A stretch of 8,096 bases of DNA from Bacteroidales bacterium (lineage in GTDB: Bacteria; Bacteroidota; Bacteroidia; Bacteroidales; P3), in contig JAEEIS010000129.1 of NCBI GenBank assembly GCA_016281475.1, positions 1 to 8,096 on the forward strand, read 5' to 3'. The position numbers and the translations under genes were made by a program. The stretch's first letter is position 1, and each line of letters opens with the position of its first letter. Under the pieces are notes generated by a model. It saw only the letters and a list, made by a program, of their open reading frames with translations. It was not told where the DNA came from and did not search any database. Below are positions 1 through 6,056 of this stretch, in pieces.

Positions 1-1757
1 CTGATGTTGCCCAGTTCGGGGCTCATGCCGTAGTAGACCACCAACGACTGTGCCATCTTCGTAGCGCGTTCTATGTCGTTGAGGGCTCCAGTGCTTATCT
101 TGCCAAAGAATATCTCCTCAGAGGCGCGACCTGCCATCAGGCTGGTCATCTCGTCAAACATCTGTTCGTAGGTGGTTATCTGACGCTCTTCGGGCAGATA
201 CCAGGCTGCGCCGAGGGCTTTGCCGCGAGGCACAATAGTCACTTTGATGAGAGGGTTAGCCCAACGTAGCAGCCAGCTCACCGAGGCGTGACCGCTCTCG
301 TGGTAAGCAATGGTGCGCTTTTCCTGTTCGGTGAGCACCTTAGTGCGTTTCTCCAAGCCTCCCACAATGCGGTCGATGGCGTCAAGGAAGTCCTGCTTGT
401 CAATCATGCTCTTGCCTTTACGTGCGGCGCAGAGGGCGGCCTCGTTGCAGACGTTGGCAATGTCGGCTCCCGAAAAACCGGGAGTCTGCTTCGACAAGAA
501 GTCGCGGTCTACATATCCCTCGCTTTTCTCGTCGTTGTTGAGTTTGAGATTGCGCATGTGCACGTCGAAAATACCTTTGCGCTCTTCGATGTCGGGCAGT
601 TCCACATATATTTGGCGGTCGAAACGGCCTGCGCGCAGCAGCGCCTTGTCGAGCACGTCGGCACGGTTGGTGGCGGCCAGCACGATGACGTTAGTGCCGC
701 TGCTGAAGCCGTCCATCTCGGTCAATAACTGGTTGAGCGTGTTCTCTCGCTCGTCGTTGGCGTTGCTCAGTCCGGCATGACCTCGGGCACGACCCACCGC
801 GTCAATTTCGTCAATAAAGATGATGCAGGGAGCCTTCTTCTTTGCCTCTTCGAACAGGTCGCGCACACGCGATGCACCCACGCCGACAAACATCTCCACA
901 AAGTCGCTTCCCGACATCGAGAAGAAGGGCACATTGGCTTCTCCTGCCACCGCTTTAGCCAGCAAGGTCTTGCCCGTGCCTGGAGGCCCTACCAGCAGCA
1001 CGCCCTTGGGTATCTTACCGCCAAGGTCGGTATAGCGTCGTGGATTTTTCAGAAAGTCGACCACCTCCATCACCTCCTCCTTGGCACCTGCCAGTCCCGC
1101 CACATCTTTGAAGGTGACATTGGTAGGTGTCTTGCCGTCGTACACCTTCGCCTTGTTCTTGCCAACGCCGAAGATGCCGCCGCCACCGCCCATCTGTCGT
1201 TGCGAGATGCGGCTCATCACCACGAAGAAAAGGATAAGCATCAGCAGGGGACCGAACATGACCAAGATGTCGCGCCAAGGACTGGTCCGCTTTTCGGGAG
1301 TAAGTTCTATTCGCACGCCCGTTTCTTCTTCTATACGGTCAAGGTCTTTTTCGAAACTCTCGAAGGTGACAAACTCATACACATAGAAACCGGCATCGCT
1401 CACAGGCTGGTTCATCATATTGCGGCTGAGCAGGTCGCTGTAAGTAGTGTCGTCCTTGATAGCGGTCGGCTTGATGTGAACTTCAGCAAACTCCTGATTG
1501 ACGATGACAATCTTGGAGTAGTCTTGTTTCTTGATAATAGATTCCAACTTGGCCCATTTGATTTTGTGTGGGCCGCCTGCACTATCCTGCTTTAGCAGCA
1601 TGCCGCCCAGGACCACGATGAGGGCTCCATACACCACGTACATTATCCAACTTCTCTTTGGCTTCTGACCGTTGGGTGTGGGCTGTCCGGGTTTGCCTTG
1701 GGGTTTGCCGCCTTGAGGGCGGCTGTCGTTATTAGTGTTGTTGCTATTCTCAGCCAT
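1..1757 (-). CDS. ftsH: ATP-dependent zinc metalloprotease FtsH (3' end outside window)
   Basis: Membrane-anchored AAA+ protease that extracts and degrades misfolded membrane proteins and some soluble regulators. 585 codons are present; the C-terminus lies beyond the left edge. Visible in order: a 35-residue N-terminal tail rich in Asn, Gly, Pro and Gln; a membrane segment at about 37-55; an extracytoplasmic domain; a second membrane segment at about 165-183, followed by a Gly run; Walker A GPPGTGKT at 257-264; pore motif FVEMFVG; Walker B IIFIDEID with DE at 316-317; the second region of homology ending [10 protein letters not shown]; and the zinc site HESGH at 486-490, with the third ligand probably Asp561 in LNDIERAT. 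The usual motif is HEAGH, so Ser replaces Ala at a non-ligand position. The start ATG lies one base after the rsfS stop, implying translational coupling. In Bacteroidota rsfS-ftsH is commonly followed by cdsA, so cdsA may lie just off the left edge (inference). Identification is near certain. Confidence 0.97.
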   Translation of the reverse strand, partial: MAENSNNTNNDSRPQGGKPQGKPGQPTPNGQKPKRSWIMYVVYGALIVVLGGMLLKQDSAGGPHKIKWAKLESIIKKQDYSKIVIVNQEFAEVHIKPTAIKDDTTYSDLLSRNMMNQPVSDAGFYVYEFVTFESFEKDLDRIEEETGVRIELTPEKRTSPWRDILVMFGPLLMLILFFVVMSRISQRQMGGGGGIFGVGKNKAKVYDGKTPTNVTFKDVAGLAGAKEEVMEVVDFLKNPRRYTDLGGKIPKGVLLVGPPGTGKTLLAKAVAGEANVPFFSMSGSDFVEMFVGVGASRVRDLFEEAKKKAPCIIFIDEIDAVGRARGHAGLSNANDERENTLNQLLTEMDGFSSGTNVIVLAATNRADVLDKALLRAGRFDRQIYVELPDIEERKGIFDVHMRNLKLNNDEKSEGYVDRDFLSKQTPGFSGADIANVCNEAALCAARKGKSMIDKQDFLDAIDRIVGGLEKRTKVLTEQEKRTIAYHESGHASVSWLLRWANPLIKVTIVPRGKALGAAWYLPEERQITTYEQMFDEMTSLMAGRASEEIFFGKISTGALNDIERATKMAQSLVVYYGMSPELGNI

Positions 1758-1758
1758 C

Positions 1759-2112
1759 TCAATTGTTGATTTTTAATTCTACCCCGTCCTCCCATAGCTG
1801 TTCCAGACGGTAAAAGTCGCGTTTCGACTGTTGGAATATGTGTACGACTACGTCAAAATAATCCATGAGTATCCATTCGGCATTCATATAGCCCTCTACT
1901 TTCGAGGGGTTGAGTCCGGTGGCTTTCTTCACAATCTCATGCACATGGTCGCTGAGGGCACTTACATGCGACGGCACATTGCCCGATGCTATCACAAAGA
2001 AGGCTGTGGGTGCCGATGGCAGACCGCGGAGGTCTAGGATTTTCACGTCTATGCCTTTCTTCTCTTCGAGGGCTTGGGCGGCAAGTCTTGCCAATATTTC
2101 AGATTCTGTCAT
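1759..2112 (-). CDS. rsfS: Ribosome silencing factor RsfS
   Basis: 117-residue RsfS/Iojap-family protein. Members bind ribosomal protein uL14 on the large subunit and block joining with the small subunit, lowering translation in stationary phase or starvation. The sequence shows the family's landmarks in order: LDLRGL at 26-31, FFVIASGN at 38-45, the VEG motif at 72-74, Trp80, DVVVHIF at 87-93, and the C-terminal RDFYRLEQLW at 98-107. Length is normal for the family. The gene starts 31 bases after tsaE ends, with a heptamer repeat array filling most of that gap, and its TGA is followed after a single base by the ftsH ATG. It is very probably co-transcribed with ftsH. The start codon gives the expected family N-terminus. 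Confidence 0.95.
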   Translation of the reverse strand: MTESEILARLAAQALEEKKGIDVKILDLRGLPSAPTAFFVIASGNVPSHVSALSDHVHEIVKKATGLNPSKVEGYMNAEWILMDYFDVVVHIFQQSKRDFYRLEQLWEDGVELKINN

Positions 2113-2119
2113 TAAGAAG

Positions 2120-2147
2120 GTTTAATGTTTAAAGTTTGATGTTTAAT
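2120..2147. repeat. Heptamer array, four units of GTTTAAA/T type
   Basis: Four contiguous 7-base units on the plus strand: two GTTTAAT, one GTTTAAA and one GTTTGAT. They occupy most of the gap between tsaE and rsfS, and the tsaE stop codon (2143-2145) is inside the last unit. Confidence 0.85.
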
Positions 2148-2565
2148 ACTGGATTAGGTTTGCTGTCAATGTTCTAGAACCGTTATTTTCTGTTATTTCC
2201 ACTCGTACATACCTTTCGGGCAACAGTTCTTCTATCTTCTCGGTCCACTCCGTAAAGCAGTAATTTCCACTGTAGAAATACTCCTCATAGCCGATGTCGT
2301 AGGCTTCGTCGGCCGATTTCAGTCGGTAGAAGTCGAAATGGTACACCTCCTCACCCTCTGCCGTGCTGTATGCGTTGATAATGGCAAAGGTGGGGCTGCA
2401 CACATTGTCTTCGACCCCTAGCTGGTGGCATATCTCCTTGATGAGGGTGGTCTTGCCCACACCCATCTTGCCGAAGAAGGAAAAGAACCGTTCGTCGGCA
2501 AACTCCTTCAGCAGCTGTGAGGCCACTTTGGGCAGCTGGTCAGTATGATCGAATGTAGCGTTCAT
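2143..2565 (-). CDS. tsaE: tRNA t6A biosynthesis ATPase TsaE
   Basis: 140-residue P-loop ATPase of the TsaE (YjeE) family, the partner of TsaD/TsaB that drives repeated cycles of N6-threonylcarbamoyladenosine formation at A37 of ANN-decoding tRNAs in the cytoplasm. Walker A is GKMGVGKT at 32-39, the conserved SPTF at 57-60, the Walker-B-like HFDFYRL at 76-82, and the family's Glu-Trp pair at 106-107 (FTEWTEKI). Length is typical. Its ATG overlaps the stop of the upstream DUF4293 gene by one base (TAATG), so the two are translationally coupled. Its TAA stop (2143-2145 read on the minus strand) falls inside the fourth unit of a heptamer repeat array, so the array helps define the C-terminus. 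No other TsaE partner gene is in the window. Confidence 0.95.
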   Translation of the reverse strand: MNATFDHTDQLPKVASQLLKEFADERFFSFFGKMGVGKTTLIKEICHQLGVEDNVCSPTFAIINAYSTAEGEEVYHFDFYRLKSADEAYDIGYEEYFYSGNYCFTEWTEKIEELLPERYVRVEITENNGSRTLTANLIQY

Positions 2566-3098
2566 TATCTTATTCTGTCGGCGGCACGCACTTTCTCTTC
2601 ATCTTTCTTAATGGCGCGTTGGGCGAGGAACATCAGCACCACTGCCACAATGGGGCACCACGTCCCGATGCCATAGTGCACGTTAATGTCCGTACACGCC
2701 ATTGGCACCGTCACTTTAGAGATATATGCGTCTACAGCCCAGATAAAGATGAGGAAAATGTCCACAACGCCCAATAGGAAGGCGACGGCAACCACCCGCA
2801 TCTGCGTCACGCGGTTCTTGAACAGAAACATGGCCACCAATGCTACAACGGTCGACAGTATTGTCAGCACCGTCAGCGGCCACACCTTGATGTATTCCTT
2901 CTGACCCATAGTGACGGCCTCGCCGTTCAGTATGTCGTTCATCAGGCTGGGGTTCTCTTTGGCTATCAGGTTCAGTTCGCCGCTCACGGGCACGCCCAGC
3001 GGAGCCTTGGCCGTGAAAGTGGCTAGTGGGAACATAAAGCTCATTGCCATGGCACATACGGCCACTAGCAGAAAAAGTGTTTGTTTTCTTTGTATCAT
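2565..3098 (-). CDS. DUF4293 family four-helix membrane protein
   Basis: 177-residue integral membrane protein matching DUF4293, a family that as far as I know is largely restricted to Bacteroidota and has no assigned function. Family signs are the MIQRKQT start, the KNRVTQMR stretch at about 94-101 between the second and third helices, and the charged C-terminal tail AIKKDEEKVRAADRIR at 162-177. Predicted membrane segments are about 7-26, 74-93, 102-122 and 147-161, with an extracytoplasmic loop of about 45 residues after the first. No catalytic motif is visible. The stop overlaps the tsaE start by one base. Upstream, a 57-base gap containing a heptamer array separates it from the BT_3928-family gene. 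The physical coupling to tsaE suggests shared expression but not necessarily shared function. Confidence 0.9.
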   Translation of the reverse strand: MIQRKQTLFLLVAVCAMAMSFMFPLATFTAKAPLGVPVSGELNLIAKENPSLMNDILNGEAVTMGQKEYIKVWPLTVLTILSTVVALVAMFLFKNRVTQMRVVAVAFLLGVVDIFLIFIWAVDAYISKVTVPMACTDINVHYGIGTWCPIVAVVLMFLAQRAIKKDEEKVRAADRIR

Positions 3099-3110
3099 AG
3101 ATGTGTAAAA

Positions 3111-3138
3111 GTTTAGAGGTTAGGGGTTAGAGGTTAGG
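3111..3138. repeat. Heptamer array, four units of GGTTAGA/G type
   Basis: Four contiguous 7-base units on the plus strand: GTTTAGA, then GGTTAGG, GGTTAGA and GGTTAGG. It fills the middle of the gap between the BT_3928-family and DUF4293 genes. The first unit is intermediate between the GTTTAAA and GGTTAGA families. Confidence 0.85.
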
Positions 3139-3155
3139 GTATTTGGATGTTCGGA

Positions 3156-4295
3156 TTATCTGATTATCCGAATGTCGCGATAGTGTCGATGATGCCATTT
3201 GCCTAACACCTTGCCGTCCTTGAGTAGGATAAATCCAGGGTTGGAGCGTAGCATGGTCTCGATGGCCGTCACGTCGGCAAAGTAAAATTCCAGATCGTCC
3301 AGCTTGTTGGCATATAGGAAGTTCTCCACATCCTCAGGCAATGCCGAGGTGAGTAGCACCATCTGTATGCCGTTCTCCTGGGTAAAGTCCGTCACACCCT
3401 GTATGGCGTGGATGCCCTGCTCCGTCACTTTGTCGAGGTGGTGTATGGTGGCTATCAGCACATAGTCGGTCGAGCCGATAAACTCCTGGGCGTGGTCGTT
3501 CATGTCCATATCCAACATCGAGAAACCGTCGGCCTTAATCTCGTGCGGGTCCTCCACACGGCTGCTTTCCCATTCCCACTGCTCCTCCCATGCGGGGTCT
3601 TCCATCTTTTTCACCAGTTCTTCCGACGAGAATTCTTCGCTCTCGCCCGTCGTCTTGTTGCGGTAGGTCACGTAGCTCTTCACCGGCAGGTTCTCGTCTA
3701 GGTCCACCATCTGGTTGCCCACCTTCCAGGCGCGGAAGTCGATGCAGGGCTCGTTGTTGATGTTGTAGAATCCGAAAATCACCATCAGCAATATTGAGAA
3801 TGTGGTCACGAGCACGTCGCGTTCGAAACGTTTTTTGCGTCGTAGGTTGCGCGTGAGGAAAATCCACACCGTAGGCACATCCAGCGCGATGTTCTTCCAG
3901 AATGTCTGCCAGTTGGTCAGTTTCACTGCGTCGCCAAAGCAGCCGCAGTCGGTCACCTCGTTGGTGATGGCATCGAAGAGGGTCGTGAAGGTGAAGAACG
4001 CCATCATCAACACCAGCAGCCACGCGCTCAATCGGCGGAACGCACCGAATATAAGCATCATGCCTATCGTGAATTCCAGCACTATCAGCGTCATCGCCAT
4101 CACTGTTGCCATCGGCACCAGCCATTCGAATGTGATGCTGCCAAACTGCCATGTGGTCAGATATTCTGTTATCTTATATGAGGTGCCCAGTGGGTCAACG
4201 CCTTTCACGAAGCCGGAGAAGATAAACACGGCTCCCACTACCAGTCGGGCAACGACATTCAATGTCCAATTCAGTTTATTGTCCTTTATTTCCAT
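3156..4295 (-). CDS. BT_3928-family DoxX/MauE-like membrane protein with thioredoxin-fold C-terminus
   Basis: 379-residue two-part protein. The N-terminal half is a DoxX/MauE-like membrane domain with helices at about 12-30, 60-84, 90-108, 134-148 and 162-178, and the MauE-type motif DCGCFGD at 116-122. After the last helix comes NEPCIDFRAWKVG (about 181-193), the start of a region that probably lies outside the cytoplasmic membrane. The C-terminal part, about 275-375, resembles a thioredoxin-like fold (VLIATIHHL strand, a later NPG at the usual cis-proline place, then FILLKDGKVLGKW), but it has no CxxC: the only cysteines beyond the first helix region are C117, C119 and C184. Related Bacteroidota proteins are annotated as the BT_3928 family, with unknown function. 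A role in periplasmic redox or protein maturation is inference. It lies 57 bases upstream of the DUF4293 gene and 93 bases downstream of the DUF1599 gene; both gaps hold heptamer arrays. Confidence 0.88.
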   Translation of the reverse strand: MEIKDNKLNWTLNVVARLVVGAVFIFSGFVKGVDPLGTSYKITEYLTTWQFGSITFEWLVPMATVMAMTLIVLEFTIGMMLIFGAFRRLSAWLLVLMMAFFTFTTLFDAITNEVTDCGCFGDAVKLTNWQTFWKNIALDVPTVWIFLTRNLRRKKRFERDVLVTTFSILLMVIFGFYNINNEPCIDFRAWKVGNQMVDLDENLPVKSYVTYRNKTTGESEEFSSEELVKKMEDPAWEEQWEWESSRVEDPHEIKADGFSMLDMDMNDHAQEFIGSTDYVLIATIHHLDKVTEQGIHAIQGVTDFTQENGIQMVLLTSALPEDVENFLYANKLDDLEFYFADVTAIETMLRSNPGFILLKDGKVLGKWHHRHYRDIRIIR

Positions 4296-4296
4296 G

Positions 4297-4338
4297 GGTT
4301 ATGTTGGTATGTTTAAAGTTTAAAGTTTAATGTTTGTA
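4297..4338. repeat. Heptamer array of GTTTAAA/T type upstream of the BT_3928-family gene
   Basis: Two weak units (GGTTATG, TTGGTAT) lead in phase into two GTTTAAA, one GTTTAAT and a diverged GTTTGTA, all on the 7-base register. It begins two bases from the BT_3928-family start codon, so it forms that gene's immediate leader. Confidence 0.75.
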
Positions 4339-4380
4339 TGGGCAGAATCCCGTGTCAGCTCGAACTTTTTCATTTGTTGA

Positions 4381-4401
4381 ATCACCATTCACGAATCACC
4401 A
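4381..4401. repeat. Heptamer array, three units of ATCACCA type
   Basis: Three contiguous units on the plus strand: ATCACCA, TTCACGA, ATCACCA. The stop codon and last three sense codons of the DUF1599 gene (minus strand) lie in it. The preceding bases (CTTTTTCATTTGTTGA, 4365-4380) recur with one change just before the array at 6008. Confidence 0.8.
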
Positions 4402-4934
4402 CTCTTAGTCCTTATCAGGCAGAAAAGCGAGTAGTTGATGATGTCCATATATCCACCCTCCACGCCTTCCGACACCAGGGTCTTGCCGTTGTTGTCCTCA
4501 ATCTGCTTGATGCGCCAAATCTTCATCAGTATCAAATCCACCATCGAGCTCACTCGCATCAGCCGCCAAGCCTCATCGTAGTCGTGATTCTTGTCTGTCA
4601 TCAGTGTGGCGGCGCGGGCAATGTGCTTGTCGTAAAGCTCCAGTGCCTGCTCGAGCGACAGGTCCAACGGCGCGTTGGCTCCCAGCTCTTGCTGTATGAG
4701 TGCCATCACCGCATAGTTGACAATCGCCACCAATTCGGGGCGGATGCCGTCGCCCACGCGGTTCTCGCCGCTCTCTTGGATGCTGCGGATTCGGTTGGCC
4801 TTAATAAAGATTTGGTCGGTCAGCGACGGCATCCGCAGCACACGCCACGAAGTGCCGTAGTCCCGAGCCTTCTTCTCGAAAATCTCCCTGCAATGGGCTA
4901 TTTCTGTTTCAAATTCTTTCTTTGTGTTAGGCAT
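4389..4934 (-). CDS. DUF1599 protein with two tandem copies of its domain
   Basis: 181-residue soluble protein of the DUF1599 family; function unknown. It contains two clear copies of one helical unit. Copy one spans about 13-81 and copy two about 105-175, offset by 93-94 residues. Matching positions include D25/D118, Y26/Y119, W30/W123, R31/R124, D40/D133, K45/K138, R48-I49/R141-I142 and N73-Y74/N167-Y168. The conserved Asp, Lys, Arg and Trp suggest a ligand or nucleotide pocket, but that is inference. It is the first gene of the minus-strand block, diverging from folP, with a candidate promoter at 5034-5041. The last three residues (Gly-Asp-Ser) and the TGA stop are encoded by a heptamer repeat array. 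The ATG at 4934 gives a normal-looking N-terminus. Confidence 0.88.
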   Translation of the reverse strand: MPNTKKEFETEIAHCREIFEKKARDYGTSWRVLRMPSLTDQIFIKANRIRSIQESGENRVGDGIRPELVAIVNYAVMALIQQELGANAPLDLSLEQALELYDKHIARAATLMTDKNHDYDEAWRLMRVSSMVDLILMKIWRIKQIEDNNGKTLVSEGVEGGYMDIINYSLFCLIRTKSGDS

Positions 4935-5033
4935 ATCTATTTATATAATGCAAATCATAGTAACGTCATTATTGTTTTTTTATTGTTGTCGCACAATTAA
5001 AAAAACAAAATTCCGTTCTTTACATACAAAAGG

Positions 5034-5041
5034 CAAAGATA
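5034..5041 (-). promoter_or_regulatory. Candidate Bacteroidota -7 promoter box for the DUF1599 gene
   Basis: Read on the minus strand this is TATCTTTG, a perfect match to the Bacteroidota TAnnTTTG box. It would place a transcription start near 5027 and leave a leader of about 90 bases before the DUF1599 ATG. I see no good TTTG-type -33 element at the expected distance upstream, so this is supported by one box only. The rest of the divergent gap (4935-5058) is AT-rich, with poly-T and poly-A runs. A plus-strand promoter for folP must lie there too, but no clear TAnnTTTG is visible for it. Confidence 0.45.
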
Positions 5042-5058
5042 CGACTTTTTTTCTAATT

Positions 5059-5943
5059 ATGGACAGCACGCTGCATTTTTCACCTTTCACCCTCACCTGC
5101 AAGGGGCAGAAAACCACCTTCCACCGCCCTGCAGTCATGGGCATACTCAACATCACCCCCGACTCCTTCTACGACGGCGGTCGCCACACCACCCCAGACA
5201 CCATTCTCGCCCACGCCCGCAAGCTCCTTGCCGATGGTGCCGACATCATCGACATCGGAGCAGTCTCCTCCCGTCCGGGTGCGCAACTGTTGGAACCCGA
5301 AGAGGAAGCCGCTCGATTGGCTCCGGTAATCAAGATGTTGCGCCAAGAACTCCCAGCCTCCACGCTGCTCTCCGTCGACACCTGTTTCAGTCTCCCCGCT
5401 GCCAAGGCCGTGGAGGCGGGTGCCGACATCGTCAACGACATCTCCGGTGGGCAGCTCGACCCTCAGATGTTCTCAACCGTCGCCTCCCTTCAGGTCCCCT
5501 ACATCCTGATGCACATGCGTGGCACCCCCGCCACCATGCAACTGCCAGAGAATACCCAATATGCCGACCTCGTCGACGACCTCGCCGACTATTTCTCCTC
5601 CCGTCTTGCCGAATTGCAGGCATTGGGTGTCCGCGAGGTCTGTCTCGACCCCGGTTTCGGCTTTGCCAAGACCCTCGACCAAAACCACCAGCTCCTCCAC
5701 CGCCTGCCGCGATTGATGGCCCATTTCCCTCAATACCCCTTCCTCATCGCCCTTTCCAACAAGTCTATGATAACCCGCAGGATGCCATCATACCCGCCAG
5801 CCCAAATCTTCTCCGAAATTCCCGACTCCGAGTGGGGCACCCTCGCGCTCAACACCCTTGCCCTGCAGGCTGGGGCCTCCATGCTGCGCGTCCACACCCC
5901 GCGTCCCGCCCGCATCGCCATCGACCTATTATTTAAAGGTTAG
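5059..5943 (+). CDS. folP: Dihydropteroate synthase
   Basis: 294-residue cytoplasmic TIM-barrel enzyme of folate synthesis that joins 6-hydroxymethyl-7,8-dihydropterin diphosphate to p-aminobenzoate; it is the sulfonamide target. Motifs in order: MGILNITPDSF at 27-37, SSRPGA at 70-75, SVDT at 105-108, VNDISGG at 125-131, MHMRGTPATMQ at 151-161, DPGFGFAKT at 197-205, SNKS at 233-236 and RVH at 277-279. Two places differ from the common pattern: SNKS instead of SRKS, and RVHT instead of RVHD. The key lysine, serine, arginine and histidine remain. An in-frame ATG exists at 4924, but the 45 extra residues come from AT-rich intergenic DNA, so the ATG at 5059 is preferred; it gives a normal family length. 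The coding strand is strongly C-rich with C-ending codons. The TAG stop lies in a heptamer array. The next gene, cdaA, is a common Bacteroidota neighbour. Confidence 0.95.
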   Translation: MDSTLHFSPFTLTCKGQKTTFHRPAVMGILNITPDSFYDGGRHTTPDTILAHARKLLADGADIIDIGAVSSRPGAQLLEPEEEAARLAPVIKMLRQELPASTLLSVDTCFSLPAAKAVEAGADIVNDISGGQLDPQMFSTVASLQVPYILMHMRGTPATMQLPENTQYADLVDDLADYFSSRLAELQALGVREVCLDPGFGFAKTLDQNHQLLHRLPRLMAHFPQYPFLIALSNKSMITRRMPSYPPAQIFSEIPDSEWGTLALNTLALQAGASMLRVHTPRPARIAIDLLFKG

Positions 5944-5958
5944 ATGTTAGAGTTGAGA
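5938..5958. repeat. Heptamer array, three units of GGTTAGA type
   Basis: Units GGTTAGA, TGTTAGA and GTTGAGA follow the last folP codons; the folP TAG is inside the first unit. Same family as the array at 3111-3138, and it supplies the left arm of the hairpin after folP. Confidence 0.75.
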
Positions 5959-5975
5959 GTGGCTGACGCACCTAG

Positions 5976-5991
5976 CCTCTAACCACTAACC
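5976..5991. repeat. Short heptamer array opposed to the one after folP
   Basis: CCTCTAA and CCACTAA in 7-base register, the reverse complement of the GGTTAGA-type family. It supplies the right arm of the hairpin and is followed by five Ts. Confidence 0.65.
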
Positions 5992-6007
5992 CTTTTTCAT
6001 TTGTCGA

Positions 6008-6056
6008 ATCACCAATCACAATTCACCATTCACTAATCACCAATCACCAAATACCC
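6008..6056. repeat. Heptamer array of exactly seven units before cdaA
   Basis: Seven contiguous units fill 49 bases: three ATCACCA, one ATCACAA, one TTCACCA, one TTCACTA and a last diverged AATACCC. The array ends at the base before the cdaA ATG, so it is the whole proximal leader of cdaA. It is the longest and most regular array in the window and matches the family seen at 4381-4401. Confidence 0.9.

Larger units (their letters stand above)
5938..5997 (+). terminator. Terminator-like hairpin after folP built from inverted heptamer units
   Basis: The left arm at 5938-5952 and right arm at 5977-5991 pair at 13 of 15 positions (6 bp, a two-base internal mismatch, then 7 bp). The loop is 24 bases and contains a small inner GGCT/AGCC stem at 5961-5964 and 5974-5977. 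The right arm is followed by C and then five Ts (5993-5997). The folP stop codon, 5941-5943, lies inside the left arm. This shape fits an intrinsic terminator or attenuator between folP and cdaA, but the stem is AT-rich, the loop is long, and the arms may simply reflect two opposed repeat arrays. If it works, cdaA would need its own promoter or read-through. Confidence 0.4.

Noticed and set aside
310..1595. Long plus-strand open frames (up to 272 residues) across the ftsH region
   Set aside because: They are antisense to a complete, motif-rich ftsH frame and show no recognisable domain; GC-rich coding DNA often leaves the opposite strand open.
3111..3138. Telomere-like GGTTAG repeats
   Set aside because: Only four diverged units, internal to a gene cluster, and one of several heptamer arrays; nothing suggests a replicon end.
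3150..3172. Inverted repeat TCGGAT...ATCCGA at the end of the BT_3928-family gene as a terminator
   Set aside because: The stem is 6-7 bp with one inner mismatch, it overlaps the stop codon, and no T run follows on the minus strand.
4338..5000. 220-residue plus-strand open frame over the DUF1599 gene
   Set aside because: It is antisense to a recognisable, internally duplicated protein and runs into AT-rich promoter DNA.
4924..5058. N-terminal extension of folP from an upstream ATG
   Set aside because: The added residues come from the AT-rich divergent gap, are not part of the enzyme family, and would overlap the DUF1599 start.
6008..6056. CRISPR-like repeat array
   Set aside because: The 7-base units are contiguous with no spacers; there are no cas genes.
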